A stretch of DNA of 64,000 nt from Nematostella vectensis (Eukaryota; Cnidaria; Anthozoa; Actiniaria; Edwardsiidae): the NCBI RefSeq assembly GCF_932526225.1, contig NC_064039.1, forward strand, positions 9,876,139 through 9,940,138, given 5' to 3'. This document shows positions 1 to 13,337 of this stretch, piece by piece; within the stretch, counting starts at the first letter, position 1, and each line of letters opens with the position of its first letter. The translations under genes were made by a program, and so were the position numbers. Under the pieces are notes generated by a model. The model was given only the letters and a program-made list of their open reading frames with translations. It did not search any database and had not been told where the DNA came from.

Positions 1-1929
1 AAAAATATTGCCGCGCTGCAACGCACCTTTTTTTTTACAAATATCGTTGACATAATCATCGCAAAAAATCGTTTTAAGGTTATACTAAACATTTATGGCA
101 AAATGATACAAGCTTTTTAAACAGAAATTGCACACGATGGACTCCATAACATGTTCAGTATTTGAGTAAATTGCCCCTGGGGGGTAGAGAGGGTGGGACC
201 CTGGGAACGAGGATGGTAAAATTGCAGGAATTCGTGTTTACTACGATTTTGCTGGCAGCCATCTTGGAAATGGAGCCTACTCCCTAACTTTTTAGAATAT
301 AACAGGTCTCCCGCGCGCTCTCCCCAGGCTCATTTAAACCATTTAGAAAAACGACAGCCATTGATTGATATGTTTTGTTCCCATCCCCACCCCCCTTCAC
401 TTTTCTGCCGGTCCGTCCCTAACAAGAGGTGAAAGCACAAGAAGACAGCACACCATTTATTAAGACATTTTTCAATACAGGTTTTATTCACTGTACCAAG
501 CAATATTTTTAAACTGTTAACTGTTTGTAACTGTGCCGATACAACATTCTTTGGAATTTTCAGCTAGAACAAAGCAAAAATAGGAACACTCCAGCCTACT
601 ACTCTAAAATAAATATTATTTGCTCTGAAATTAGCCTTTATATAACTATAGTAAAATCCAATTTTAAGATCGATTCGTAGAAACTACTTCAGCTTTTGAA
701 CGTGTAAGAAAATAATAACATGACCTCTTTAAATATGAAAATCATTTTTGTTTACGAGTTTTGTTTCATTTAAAAATGCTATTCTCGACCTTTCTCTATC
801 CGCTCTTATATCGCTTTTGTGCTATACCTTAAATAGTGACTTTTCAATGGCGCAGGGCGTAAATGACCTTTAGATACAGTGGATTAATCTAATCCTTCCA
901 GCACCGGCCCAGTCTGCCCACTCCAACAATTCTCAGAAATGCTGGGTAGGTTAAACTCCACAAAATAAATTATCCCATGTATACTCTTATCTTTCAATAC
1001 GGTTTTAAGAATTCTATATCACTAACGGTCACACTAGTTTTTGCCTTTCCGTGAAAATGACCCTTATCAACAGCTACATTTTACATGATTGTGTAGTTCC
1101 AGATAATATCCATATTAGAGGTATGACCCCCCACCCCTCTGGAAAAAAATAAATACAGTAAATGTTAAGGAAAAGGGGCATTATACCACTCCCCCCTCCC
1201 CTCTGGAAATTCCTAGGCGTTTTACCCCATTGAGGGGATTGGAAATTCCGGGGGGAGGGGGTGGGGTATGGATATTTTCTAGAACTACACATCCCCAAAC
1301 TATAAATGGAGTGCTGGATAAGGGAAAATGCCTCTGCAGCCTCAACATATTATAGTTATATATATTTTATAATTTAAGATGATTAATCTCCGCAAGAGGC
1401 TGACAACTAGAGTTTTTGGTCAAGGTTGTTTGCATCCCTACACGAACCGGACGACGGGCAACAACATGGACCAGCTTCTTAAAATATTTTAAATTCTCTG
1501 AAGTGCAATATTTAATTCATGGTATTGTCTTGAGTCGTTGGTTAGTAAACTTCGCCAGTGACGTCCAAGACAGTAGAAAAGCAAGTTACAGGCACCCTTG
1601 GGTGTCAGAAGATATCGATGAACGCGACGATACCAGAAAATATGAAGAATTGGCAACACCAACCGTGTAATGTACCCCCGAAAGTTGCGAATCCTTGAAT
1701 ATGGCATTTTCTCTTCGTCGATCGCGCGAGAGCTCAAACTAGTGCGGCTATAGCTTTACTTTTCTGATAAAAGGCAGTTTGTGAAATTGTCAAACGCAGA
1801 TTTCGAGGGATCATCATCTGTTTTAAACATGTATCTAGACATTTAGATGCAAGATGTTTCTCTAGAATAGAGTGGATATATTCATTTCCATCATTTCGTC
1901 AGTGGCTGCTTCCATCATCGAGGCTCATT
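1..1929. other. Gene-poor flank downstream of the CCDC142-like gene
   Basis: No exon could be supported here. Short open frames exist (for example 1416-1670 plus), but they lack splice context and recognisable motifs. The region contains one inverted-repeat element (1090-1291) and C/G-rich low-complexity stretches. A segment near 195-215 carries the CCTGGGAACGAGG-type end seen in the MITE at 57558-57703. Confidence 0.6.
1090..1291. repeat. MITE-like inverted-repeat element
   Basis: The left end reads TGTGTAGTTCCAGATAATA and the right end reads back as TGTGTAGTTCTAGAAAATA, followed on both arms by TCCATA. This makes imperfect terminal inverted repeats of about 25 bp around a 200-bp C/G-tract-rich core with no coding capacity. 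Confidence 0.7.
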
Positions 1930-2072
1930 CCTTATGCCATCTCTTGTACCTTGAGACAAAAAGGCAACAGCCTTTTGTTGGACTTGCTACTCCTTGCCAT
2001 TCCTTAGTCCATCTCTTGCACCTTGAGACAAAAAGGCAACAGCCCCTTCTTAGACTTGCCACCTCTTAGCCG
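1930..2072. repeat. 72-bp tandem duplication over the CCDC142-like stop codon
   Basis: Two copies, at 1930-2001 and 2002-2072, are similar along their length with a period of 72 bp. The second contains the last codons and the stop of the CCDC142-like reading frame on the minus strand. The first is a diverged copy lying in the 3' UTR that still reads KRLLPFCLKVQEMA followed by a stop. Confidence 0.8.
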
Positions 2073-5000
2073 TAGGTCCAACCACTTCTGCTTATTAGGG
2101 ATGGTCTTGTCCATCAACACGTCTGTCATGAATGTGTCCGCGTCTACCCCGGATAGGGAGGAGAGCACCGAGCTGGTGCTGACAGCACTGATGTTAGACT
2201 CCAGCTCCACGTCCAGCTCATCGCTTTGCTTCTTCTTCTTGGGTTGCAGCATGAGCAACTGAATGGCGGCGTCGAGATGGCGGAATGAGTCCAGGCTCAG
2301 CAGCTCACTCTTGGCATCCTCCTCGAGGCCACTGGCATCTGAGGAGATCCAGTACTTTACATAGCTGAAGTCTAGCTGCAATTGCTGCGCCCCGAAATAG
2401 CTGAGGAGGAAAATGAGCATAAAATGGTTAATTAGGAGCTAAGCTTAGAACAAGGACGTTACTTGGGTAACTAGGCGGAAAAATCACAAGGAAACCAGTT
2501 TATTGGAAGAAAGGTGAGGGAATGTTTAAACTCACAATAGAAGAGTATGAACTGTTGGGGTAAAGTCACTCGTGATATAAGGCTATGAACTCTTGGCTTA
2601 AGGCCACTTGTGATAGAAGGGTATGAACTCTTGGCATAAAGCCACTCATGATATAAGGCAATGAACCCTTGGCATAAGGCCACGCATGATATAAGGGTAT
2701 GAACTCACCTGAAGACAATCTCAGAGTTTAGGATGTGTCGGCTCCAAGTGTCCATCATGGTAACAGTGGCTTGGATCATGAGCGACATCTTAGACTCCTC
2801 TCTTAGATGGGCACTACTGCGGAATACTGGCTCAAGTATCTGCATCACTGCATGCTCCACATAGGAGTTCGGCTGGCATGGTACTCCTGGTAAGAAAACA
2901 AAAATCGAAGTATCAGACTTCAAACGTTTATGGTTTTTCTGGAGTCTAAATATAAAGACTGTTGTATTTTAAAATGTAAACAAAAAAGGGCTGGTTGACA
3001 TACTTCAAAGTTTTGGTGCCTTTTTCTCAGAAAGGATTAATGTAAAAAATGCCATAAGGATTTATATATTAAATCTGCTTTAAGTAGAGCTATATGGACA
3101 ACAATTCCTTGAAGCGTGCAGTAATCATATGCTGCTTGAGAGAGGGTATACAAGCCGTAAAATATCGATGAAAACTACCTGAATGCCGGCTCTTCTTCCA
3201 GCTTCGTCCGATAGGCATAGCCTCTTGAAAGAATTCCTTTGACATCTTAGCGAGGTCCCCACTGAACAAGGATTCATACTTCTTGGATATGCTCTGGGAT
3301 AAAATTTCATATAGTTATGCTAAGCATATTTCGGCCAAGCAAATTTTGCATAATTCTGCCCAGAAATTTTACATAGTTCTGCAAAGCATATTTTACATAG
3401 AACTGCCAAGCATATCTAACATACAGCAGTTCTGCAAAAAAAATTGTACATAGTTCTGCCAGCAAATTTTTCCATAGTTTTGCCAAGCAAATTGTCTTTG
3501 TATACTTTACAGTGCAACCAGTAAAACCATGAACACCTAAGATATGTGTGGAATGTTAATTGTCTTCTGACTAATCAGACACGAGAATTCAGACACTGAG
3601 ACTTGTTGAGACATGTTTCTAGTTGACCGTTTGATGAATATCTTGCGAGTGATTGGTTGAAACAAATACATATTTCCAGTGTTCACAGTTTTCTTGGTCG
3701 TGCTGTAACAACTCACCTACTCAAACTATAAGCACAAGAAGAACCAACTCTTCATCAACTATCCAAAAATAAGCACAAGAAGAACCAATCTCCATCAACT
3801 ACCCAAAAGCCTGTTCACAAAACCATCATTGCTTCCCAACACCATTAGGTAACTGCCTTGTGGCCCCATAATCATTTCACCCATTTACAAATAGCAGACA
3901 GCCTCCAACTCCCTCCTACCCCTATCCCCAGCCACCAAAGTAGCATTACATACCTCTAGCCGTAGCAAACTGCCTTGTAGTTCCTCAAGCAGGATAGGCA
4001 GTGACCCCCAGGACAGATTCCCTCCTTGGCCCAGACATAGTGGCTTAACAGCAGAGACTGTCTTACTTGCCATGTCCAGAAACAGTGGCAGGTCCCAGTG
4101 CAGTACCGTAAAGTATGATGTCAATGACCAGGAGGAAAGCAAATGATAGAGCTTACTGTCTATCCAGTTCGTGCTAAATGAGAGTACTGACTGCAGACGT
4201 GTTACCAGTGGGATGAGGGCCAGGGAGTGGCTGCGGAAAGTGTCATGGTTGGAAAGACGGTCCTTCCAGTAGTATGAGCAGTCAAACATACTCTTTAATG
4301 GTTGGAGGAGTGCCGCTAGTTTCGATAGAGTTTTGCTGGATAAGTACCCTGGCTTGGTATTCTCATCTGGGATGCACTTGTCTTTTAGGCTTGTGCCAAG
4401 AAGATCACAAAACCCTAAACACATAAATTAGTTACCTAGGGTATGTAGAATTTATGCAGGAAGAAACAGGGAGAAGAAAAGTCAGAATAAAGATGGGAAG
4501 TCTAAGAAAACACTTTGGACAGTAATCTTAGTTCTTGAGTAGCATGTAATTCTTCACTATTTATTTTCTCTCAGATATCTCATCCTAATATCAAAGCGAT
4601 ACATTTTTTAGCGGACCAACCAGCCAAGTGAGGTCCCCTGGCTATCAACCTGATACTCACCCAAGTCCCATGTCAATCTTGACAAATGACTGTGTAAATC
4701 TCTGCTGACTAGCTGCAGGGCAACAGTGCCACTTTGGGGCAATGATCCTGGAAATAAAAATGATACATGGTGAGGCAGGAATGTAAGTTTTTTTAAGGTA
4801 TGAAATATATTTCTATGAGCATTAAAAAACACATTTATATTCAACTTGATAATCTATATGTCAAATTCTATGCAACTACAGCCTTACAGCCTTACTACAG
4901 CCTATAAAGTATACAACTTAACAAAAAGACGAGGAGTTCGAGTTTTCTATGAGTCAGTAGATAGTCAATGAGGCACATAGCGAGAAAAAGTAGTCAAATT

Positions 5001-8000
5001 GTTTCAGTATAAAACCACTCACATACTACCTTCAAATAAATGACGATTTTAATAATTCTCAGTAATAAATAACCGCTTTTGTTGCAAAAACGGCAGGTTT
5101 TTCACTGTCTATGGCTCAATAGATAGTGAGTAGGGGAGCCAATCAAATTGTGAGATTTGTGATAGTATGTGAGTGGATTTTAATACACTCTGCTATTTTT
5201 CTTCATCTACCTTTTGTAAGTGTCTTACAGTGTCTTAGTAAGCCCTGTAGATAGTTTTTTAGCTATTTCTTTCCAGTCATTTTAAAACCTTGACAATGTC
5301 ACATAAAATACAATCAGCCCCAGGTGATCTCTCGTATCCCTCCTATTTTATCTTCTTTTATAATGATATTAACAAAATTCCTACTTCAGCCATACTTTTG
5401 CCCCAGAAGCTTAGAAGCTTTAACTGAGTGTCTGATTATCAGTGGTTTATAAATTTCTATTTGTTAATTCCCTGTGGTATATCCCCAAAAACCTTCACCT
5501 TTACAAAATTAAAAAAAAAATCAAAAAATACAATGGAGACAAATTTCCACCAATGAATACAGATGCTACAACTACCCGAGGCAAGAGGACCTTTAAGCAA
5601 TTCTGAATAATTTCCTTTTAGTCTCAACATTAAAGTAGAACCCACAGCAGAAATCTTAATTACTGTATTACTCATTTAGACGCCACCTCAGAATCAATTC
5701 TCCATATAAGACTAAAAATATGATTATACAGTACCCCTCCCTCAAACTTTGACACATCAACTGTATTATGTTGTTTTTCTAAAATTTAGCTGAATTAAAG
5801 TGATTAGTAATTGCCTTTTTTGACATGACATGACATTCCAGTGACAAGAGTTGCCATTCTTGTTTGAATGGAAACATTCAAAATTTGGAACCAATCACCA
5901 TCACAGACAAACGCTAGTTGTCAAAGAAACATTAGGAAATATTTATTGAGACAGGTAAATGAAACAACAATATCTTCAGTGCTATCTAGGTAAAATATTC
6001 CTTATGTAACAAAATATTAGTGGTATATTTTTAGTATATTTTATATTTTATACATTTTAGTAGTACGTTTTTTTAGTATTACCCAAGCCATGTTAAACTC
6101 ATTTTCTATTTTGTCCACCACATTTTCCCCATGAAAGACTACCCTCAAATCATGGCTCCAAAAAAGTCAACATTTTCTCCTTATCCTAACTACAAGATGA
6201 AACAAAATGGAGGAAAAAAAATACAATGTGGCACATAAAGTACAATGCAAATTAGACAGAAATGCCTTCTAGTGAGCACGACTCCTTTTAGGAATTGAAA
6301 CCTTTCTTTAAGTTTGCATCAAAACAAACAAGAAGCTTTTAGAATACACTCTCAGCAATTCTGGCATGCATATTTTCTAAATTTTGATTGAGGAACAAAT
6401 CAAACAAGAATGTATTTTGGTTAGTGTTTTTTGCATTCTAATACCAAGTCAAATGTTTAACAAGAACAACTCATTAGATGGTAGAAAACCTGATTGATTT
6501 AAACAATGACATATCAACTTACATGATTTAAAAAATAGTTCAAATATGCAAACTATCAAACTTTACTCACTTTGTATAATTTTTTAGCAAACTGACCCTC
6601 TATATAACAAAAAAGTCCTACAATACATGATCAAAAGTTAGCCATATTGTATTTTATTTAACAGACAAAGTGGTTTCTGTTATGGATGCAATGAATACAA
6701 CTTAAGTGCATACTTGGCATTAAAAAAAAGCTTAAGAAATCCACTTACAAACACACTTGGGCTATGTTTATAAATCCAAACAACTCCTTGGGTTATTGAA
6801 AAACACCCCATACCGTATGTCTTGTTATATTAGTTTCAAGGCACATAATTCCTAACAAGAAATATAATTTACTAGCTCAAAATATCAACTGTATACTGTA
6901 TAATAACAAAGTTACTACTCAGTACATATAAAACAACAAAAAAGTGTAGTTAAAAATTTGTATCTGAGTCAAATATCTGTAATAATCTTGTATAATGACA
7001 TGATAATAACAATGATTATAATAATGATTAATAAAGGAACAATATATCAGTATCAATATGATAATGATAACAACAATAGTTTTGGAACTGCAATCATTGC
7101 AATATCATCAACCACTGATAATAATATATAAACTCGAACGTGTACTATAAAAGGGAGGCAACTGTCATTTGTCATTTGAATTCACTGAGACCAGAGCTTC
7201 AAAGAAAGAAGCCAGAAAGCTAATATAGAGTTCAAAATAACACACCATTGAAGTAAACACAGTCTATCCATTAGCATTAGCATGAAAATAAGGGAGGCTG
7301 GTCTTGAAGTGCTAAATTTTGCAAACTTTTTGCTCGTCTGCATGTACACCTGAATCAACCATTTAAAATGAGCTTGTGCTCTCTTTCTGAAATGTTTTTC
7401 AAAAACACTATTTCCCAAATATGCCTAATGGTTCTTTAACATTCTTTAACTTAAAAGTTATTTTAATCAATCATACAGCTGTACTTTTTGCTATGTTTAC
7501 CTCCAGCAGTTACGGAGGTTCAAACTCAACAAAGTCTAGATATGACTGACTGATGACTGTGCGAGTGTGTGAAAAAGGGGGTGGAGCTACCCCTTTTATA
7601 GCGCATGTTTGTGTTAAAAAATTACCTGTAACTCTTACGTCTAACAAGTTCAATAATAGGTGATTATCCATAGAATGCTAAGGCATGATTTCTTTAATAA
7701 ATATCTGACAACCAGGTGACCTTAAGTGTTTATTGCTGATAAGAGTTTTTAAAATCAAATTAAAATGTGTATGCAATTGGATACTCACCTGATTTATGCA
7801 GTGACTCTAGCAAGGACAAAGCTACCAATACCAGGGAGTTAGGCCATAAAATGACAGACCCTAATGGGTTATAGGTATTTCTTCTCCTTCGTAAGCCATG
7901 GAGCAGATTACACAATGCTGGGCCCAAATGATCCCAAAGTCTATCCATGTAATATGAAGAAATTTGTGCCTTCGTATCAATGTCTAGTGATTCGTGCCAC

Positions 8001-9436
8001 TGTACTCGTTTGTTCTGTCTAGGGGAGGTGACAGAATTGGAGTGCTTCAAGATACCATGATTACTCTCTTGGTCACCCTGTGATGTCACACCTTGGTCAT
8101 CAACACCTTGCTCATTACAGTTATCACTACACAGACCCTGCTGTGGTAGGCTTCTGTGCATAAATAGCCGTCTATCGGCAGTATTAGATACCATCAGAGT
8201 AGTGGAAGTAGCCAAATGCACCATTAATTGAACAATGAATTTATGCTCAATAGAGTCGAATGTCAAAATTGGGGATTCTTTTGGGAGGTTTATAACAGGT
8301 GTATTGGCCTTGCTCATCACTGTTATTATACCATTAGGCAGTGAGCTTGTATTTGACACCTTAGGGTCATGCCTATGTGTGGCCGTCAAGTTTAAATCCT
8401 CCCATTCCCATTTAGAAGTCAAATCGGCTTCAAGACCTCTCCTAATCTCTTCGTGTTGACACAAGAACTCCGATACGAGACCAGCAAGAGTGCATGCCCT
8501 TCCATCTGCAATTTCATTAAGAAGTTTATTTAGTGTAATGGGACAAATGTTCCTGCCCGACAATGCATTCTTGTTGACAGTCATAGGTGCGCAAATACCA
8601 TATTTTTCGCACACCAAGGAATGCTCGAAATCCTCAAATTGTTCTAGATTACAAATAATCTCATTATCTTGTAGCACGTCGTTGCTGTATTCGCACAGTC
8701 GATTGAAGTCTTCAATGGCAGTTGATATATCCCGGTAAAGGTTCTTTGTGAGTCGCCATTGTAGATGGTGGGCAATTTGTAAAACACAAAATAAAATACT
8801 TCCTAGCCACGCTGTTAAACCAAGTATACCACGACCCAGTGCAGCGTGGATGTATCCAAAGTGCTCTTGCATCTTAAGCAATGCTGATCTTATTTTAGGT
8901 TCCGCAGAAAATCGTTCGCGAAAAATAGACCAGAATGTGAGATGTGTCCTCGCTTCTTGGCACAGCTCTTGGAAACGGCCGCCTTTGAAAATAAACTCTT
9001 TGGTTTTCTCGGGCCTACGTAAACGCAAATCTTTCAAGTAAGCAACATAGCTTTCTGTTGTTTTTTCTAAGTCAGTAATGAGGGCACAGGAAGATCGCAG
9101 TCGTACCAAACAATCCTTCATCAACACCAAACCAATGCGTTGATGCATTTCTTGATCTATTTGGCGCACATTTGAACACAACAAAGCGCCAGCCTCGAAA
9201 TGGCCGAACAAACTGCCTTCCTCTGGGCCAATGGAGCACATGCAAGTCTTCTGGCCAACGTGCTGGAATCGTCCTTCCAGTGCAAAAGCATTATCGACTT
9301 CCTCTGAGTCTAGTGTGGAGCTAGAGTGATATCTAGCGAGAGTTTGATCGCTGTGTAGCCGACTACCAGCTGGAGCGGTGAACTCCAAGTTGAGCGGCGA
9401 AAGATGAATCTTTCCAGACGGCCCTCTCTCATCCAT
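2004..9436 (-). CDS. CCDC142: CCDC142-like protein (6 exons, 961 aa)
   Basis: Exons in transcription order are 9436-7789, 4747-4661, 4414-3954, 3293-3179, 2886-2709 and 2400-2004. All have GT-AG borders, the phases match throughout, and the total is 962 codons including TAA. The start is the ATG at 9436; the frame is open two codons further but with TTG. The product is soluble-looking, Leu-rich and mostly helical, with no signal peptide. The C-terminal part (residues about 770-960) contains a QPNSYVEHAVMQILEP segment, a WSRHILNSEIVFSYFGAQQL segment and a KQKWLDLRL segment near the end. I associate these with the conserved C-terminal region of CCDC142. The function of that family is not established. 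Residues KKKK near 870 could be a basic patch. Intron 1 is about 3 kb. Tandem repeats sit against the exon 4 acceptor and the exon 5 donor. The family name rests on memory of the human C-terminus; the gene structure is firmer than the name. Confidence 0.75.
2545..2708. repeat. 38-bp tandem repeat abutting a splice donor
   Basis: About four imperfect copies of a 38-bp unit (core GGCATAAGGCCACTCATGAT) end at the GTGAGT donor of CCDC142-like exon 5. The array therefore begins with the first intronic bases. Confidence 0.75.
3300..3495. repeat. Degenerate ~26-bp AT-rich tandem repeat next to a splice acceptor
   Basis: Several diverged copies of a unit with the core TTACATAGTTCTGCCAAGCA run directly upstream (in the gene's sense) of the CCDC142-like exon 4 acceptor at 3295-3294. 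Confidence 0.65.
4748..7788 (-). other. Large AT-rich intron 1 of the CCDC142-like gene
   Basis: About 3 kb between a clear GTGAGT donor at 7788 and a TTTCCAG acceptor ending at 4748. The exon phases on both sides already match (phase 1), so no missing exon is needed. It contains long A/T runs and ATAATAATG-type low-complexity sequence near 7000-7090. I saw no coding exon or element. Confidence 0.7.
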
Positions 9437-10419
9437 TTTCAATCTCTTGAATTAAACTAGTCATATTTATACGTCGTTCTAGGTTGGCTATGCTTCCAAG
9501 CCATGTTAGGAAGAGGAAAGCGCCGCAATGGGAAGACGATGGCTGTTTCTAGATGACACAGTACTGATGCACGTTTTGTTGCCATATGCTTTATTTCTTA
9601 CGCATGCGCACTAGATCCCCGGATAACAACATTGTGAACATAATTTATTCTTGATTCGAAAATAGAAATGAAATCAATTGAACTGAAAGGGTGTCAAATG
9701 AACATTCAGCGCTTTTTTTTTTTTTTTTTACAAAATCGAAGCCTAAGCTAACGCAGTTTTCTTTAGTGTTTTTAGACTCAATAACCTATAGGAATACAAT
9801 TTTATATAACCGATCCCCGTTAATTCTAATTCTTGGAAGTCTTATTTGCCTGGGGCTAATATTAGCAAATGGCACCACAAATATCTCCTTAAGTCCTGGC
9901 TAAAAAGGTCTACAAACAACAAGTAAGAGTTGGAGCGCCAGCGACTGAACATCTGGTTGTACATAAATGAAATAACGGAAATAGCAAATAATAAAAGTAT
10001 ATAATATCTAAAAATGTATCCATGTTTTAATCATAGAAAGTAGTGCTTCCCCAATTGAGCTTTTTGGATATTTTAGATAAAAATCTAATTTTGACCAGCT
10101 TTTGACTAACAAAATTCACTTGATCGGTGACAGAAAACTGTCGCTCTTGACAATATCGCGCGCGCGTCTTGTGTTTTAGATCAGAAAATTATCCGCATTA
10201 GCATCACACGGTCCGAATGGAATATTATAAGTATATTTTTAAACATTTTTCCCTATCCATAGACAATCACTTCCGGTTAGTCTTATAAAGATATCTTAAA
10301 ATACGAATTATTCATCATTAAAGTCGTCCGGGGGCAGGCATTCTTGTACCCTCCTGCTCATGTTAACTTTTTGCTATGGAGCAAAGTAAAAGAGCGACAC
10401 AGAAAGCTCTTTGTGTTTT

Positions 10420-11060
10420 ATAAAAACCTTTTTTATAAGAACACCTTTAAGAACATGCTAAGAACATGCCGAGACTCAGATAGCAACAAAGTATTGTTTT
10501 GTTTGTCTGATTCGTTCTAAAAAACAGAATCGAATTTGTTCATAATAACAATCATAAATATTATTACAATTGATCGTTTGTGTAATTCTCTTTCTAATAA
10601 TTTATTGGGTCAACTCTTTTTTTTTTATAAGAACCCCCTTAAAAAAACGTCCAGCCTGAGATTTCACCAAATTTTAAGAACATGCTATAAGAATATGCCG
10701 AGGCTGAGATAGCGGGAAAAAAATCCTGATGCGTTCTAACCTGCTAGCAAAGCAGGGCAGATGCGTTCTAAAATGCAGAAGGGCCCCGAATGGTCTTTGG
10801 CGAGCACTTGCGAGTTTTTTATGCGATCATTTTCAGATTTTTAATAAATCGAGCAGCGAGCACATCGAAAAATACAATGCGAGCACGGCGGAAAAAATTG
10901 CGCGAGCATGTCAGAGCATTAGAAAACGCGAGCACATCGAAATTTTGGGGAACCATTCGGGGGCCCTTGCAGAATCACATTGTGCTTATATAAAAAAACT
11001 CATTATTGCTATTGATCATTAGTGTAATTCTCTTCATAAAAATTCATTGAGGTTTATATT
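10420..11060. repeat. Imperfect direct duplication
   Basis: The motif AAGAACATGCTAAGAACATG plus GCCGAGACTCAGATAG near 10450-10490 recurs as a diverged copy at 10675-10715. The sequence around 10555-10600 (GATCGTTTGTGTAATTCTCT) recurs at 11012-11035. This suggests a duplicated unknown element. An open frame inside it (10729-11022 plus) is built partly of repeated CGAGCA-type words and is not supported as a gene. Confidence 0.5.
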
Positions 11061-12653
11061 CTAATATACACTAAAATTTAAGGAACATATCCAGCCTTAA
11101 AATGCCCCAAAAGTATATTATACATCTAATATAATATAATCTTAGAACATCGTTAAGAACATGTTCAGCATTAAAAAAAAAAGGCCCAGCCTCAACCTGA
11201 AAATTAGACGTTCTTATAAAATAGTGTAATGCAGATAGTTTATTTTCACGTCGGACATGTATGGAATATTGTGGCTATCGTGCTTAGCAGTTTTTATTAC
11301 AAGAAACTTTATTGCAGTGTATAGCTTGGTCTGCCCTGAAGGAGAATTAATTCAAATACGAAAACCGTTTTTTGATAAAATGAAACAAGAGACGAAGCTA
11401 GTGATGGTTTGTCAATCAAAAACATGAACGAAATTATTAAATGTAAACTGTTAGTCTCCAACAAAAAAAAATAGAAAGGTTACAACAGAATAAGTTTCGA
11501 ACCCGAACACGAAATAATAGGGGTTGCCCCTCTTGCCCTCCATCATCAAAGCCTGGATCAAAAAAAGTGAGAGGCGATGAGGATTCCAAACTTTTTAGCT
11601 CTTACAGGGTTGCGATCAAACGATCTTTGAGAGTCGAAAAGTGGTAAATTCCCCTTTAAAATCAGCGCTCGCTGCTTTCGTGTCCTTTTAGGGAAAAACC
11701 AACTAGCTCAATTTTCAGGAAAAAGAACATGAGATTGTGTTATTGGAATTTGTAGTACTGAAATTGTACGTTACATTTCACTGAAAACGGAAATACTAGT
11801 CAACTGTCATTCGCGTGATCAAACGGTAAAAACTCCCATGTCAAAAACTGAACATGTTAAAGGTGAATGAGAATCGGTGAGGTCTAGATAGAACGTGTCA
11901 GGCTCGCATTATCATATCGCTCTAACTGTCTAAGAAAGTTCGACAGATAATGCGACGTTAGCACGCCAATAATTGCGCTCGGAATGTGCACGTTAATGAG
12001 AGTTGGGACGCCCCATCAACCCTCATCTCCGTTTCTGGATTTGACATATTTAGAAATAAGGGTAAGTGATTATTTTATTGCCGACGTGACTTCACAAGCG
12101 TTATGAACAAGGGATCGATAAATATCTTTATTCAGTTATCATTTTCCTGAGGGAGGAACTTGAGACTAGTAAACGTATACTTTGTGATTTTAGCGTAAAA
12201 AAACTCCATCTAAAATTAATTTTACGCTGGGTATAACAATATTGCAACTGAGACCCGACGCATCGCATGAAAACACCTAGTGAAGTGCAGGGCCTCTGGC
12301 GCCTATACGATTAGACTTGGAGCATCTGGTAGCCAGTATACGTGACTGGTTACGGTTAGAACTCTTTTGTCTTGTGTTTCTAGCGTTTCCAATTAGAAAT
12401 TAACTTTTGGATTCAATTAACAAGATCAAAATTAAATGTTCAGACTGTTTTTTTTTTCTGGTCTAGTACGTGCCGATCGCTCAAGTGTTTTTAAAACAAA
12501 GTTCGGAGGAAATGGAAGAGTCATTAGAAAAAGGGATAAAGCACAACTCAGTCCTCATTAAATCGTTCAACTCGAATTCTTTGTATTTCTTACTTTTTCA
12601 TTGACCTGGATTCTTTAATCAAATCTGACTTTATATTTTTCTAAGATCGCTTT

Positions 12654-12892
12654 GGCCCTGTCACACGTACACTTTTCAGTTGCAACTTGTTTCGCCAAAA
12701 GTCGCACGCGCCATGTCACACGTGGATTTTTTTTTCTGCGGAAAGTAGAAGTTCTACTTTTCTTGCGACTTTGAGAAAAAGAAAAAAACAAGTTGCAAAG
12801 GGTGTGTCAAACGTAAGAGAACCCGCGTGCGATTTGCAATTACTTTTTTGCGGGACAAGTTGCATCAGAGAAAACGTACGTGTGACAGGGCC
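12654..12892. repeat. MITE with GGCCCTGTCACACGTAC ends
   Basis: The left end GGCCCTGTCACACGTAC is perfectly inverted at the right end (GTACGTGTGACAGGGCC), giving 17-bp perfect terminal inverted repeats on a 239-bp element. Interior GTTGCAACTTGT and ACAAGTTGCA words also pair. No coding capacity. Likely a non-autonomous DNA transposon. Confidence 0.85.
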
Positions 12893-13337
12893 TTTATATG
12901 GGAAGAGACACAGTAAGAACGTACAGTAAAGATGCAAATCAAAAGCGCTGCACACGCCATAGTCCATTTTTAACTTTAAAAAAAGTTGTCCAGTGATAGG
13001 CAAGTTTATTAACAATCTTAATTCATTTAAGTAACATCCCCAAACATAGATATATCTGATATATCACGGAAAGAAGAACACTGAATGTCACTATTATGAT
13101 CTGCAAGCCTTGGAGCTTCTTGTTTATGAATAATAGCCAGAAAAGTTCAATAAAACAGGAGCCATGAAGATACTGCAAGTTCTTTAGAAATGAAAAGTGC
13201 TGAGCTATAGCTTCTATCACAGATATCAAACTTTTTACACTGAGTTGAAGCTCATACAAATGTCTCTTTCCTTGGCTGTTTTTATGTCTTAACGTTTAAT
13301 TTTGTTAGTTAAATGATGGATTCTTCTTGTTGATTTG

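Larger units (their letters stand above)
9437..13337. other. Intergenic stretch between the CCDC142-like gene and ROMO1
   Basis: No exon supported. It contains an imperfect duplication (10420-11060), one MITE (12654-12892), a short CGCGCGCG stretch near 10157 and otherwise AT-rich unique-looking sequence. The CCDC142-like promoter should lie just above 9437. I see no strong element there beyond ordinary sequence. Confidence 0.6.

Noticed and set aside
1416..1737. Overlapping 82-84 codon frames on both strands
   Set aside because: No motif, no splice sites leading to further exons; cannot tell from chance.
8235..9041. Plus-strand open frames
   Set aside because: Antisense shadows of exon 1 of the CCDC142-like gene.
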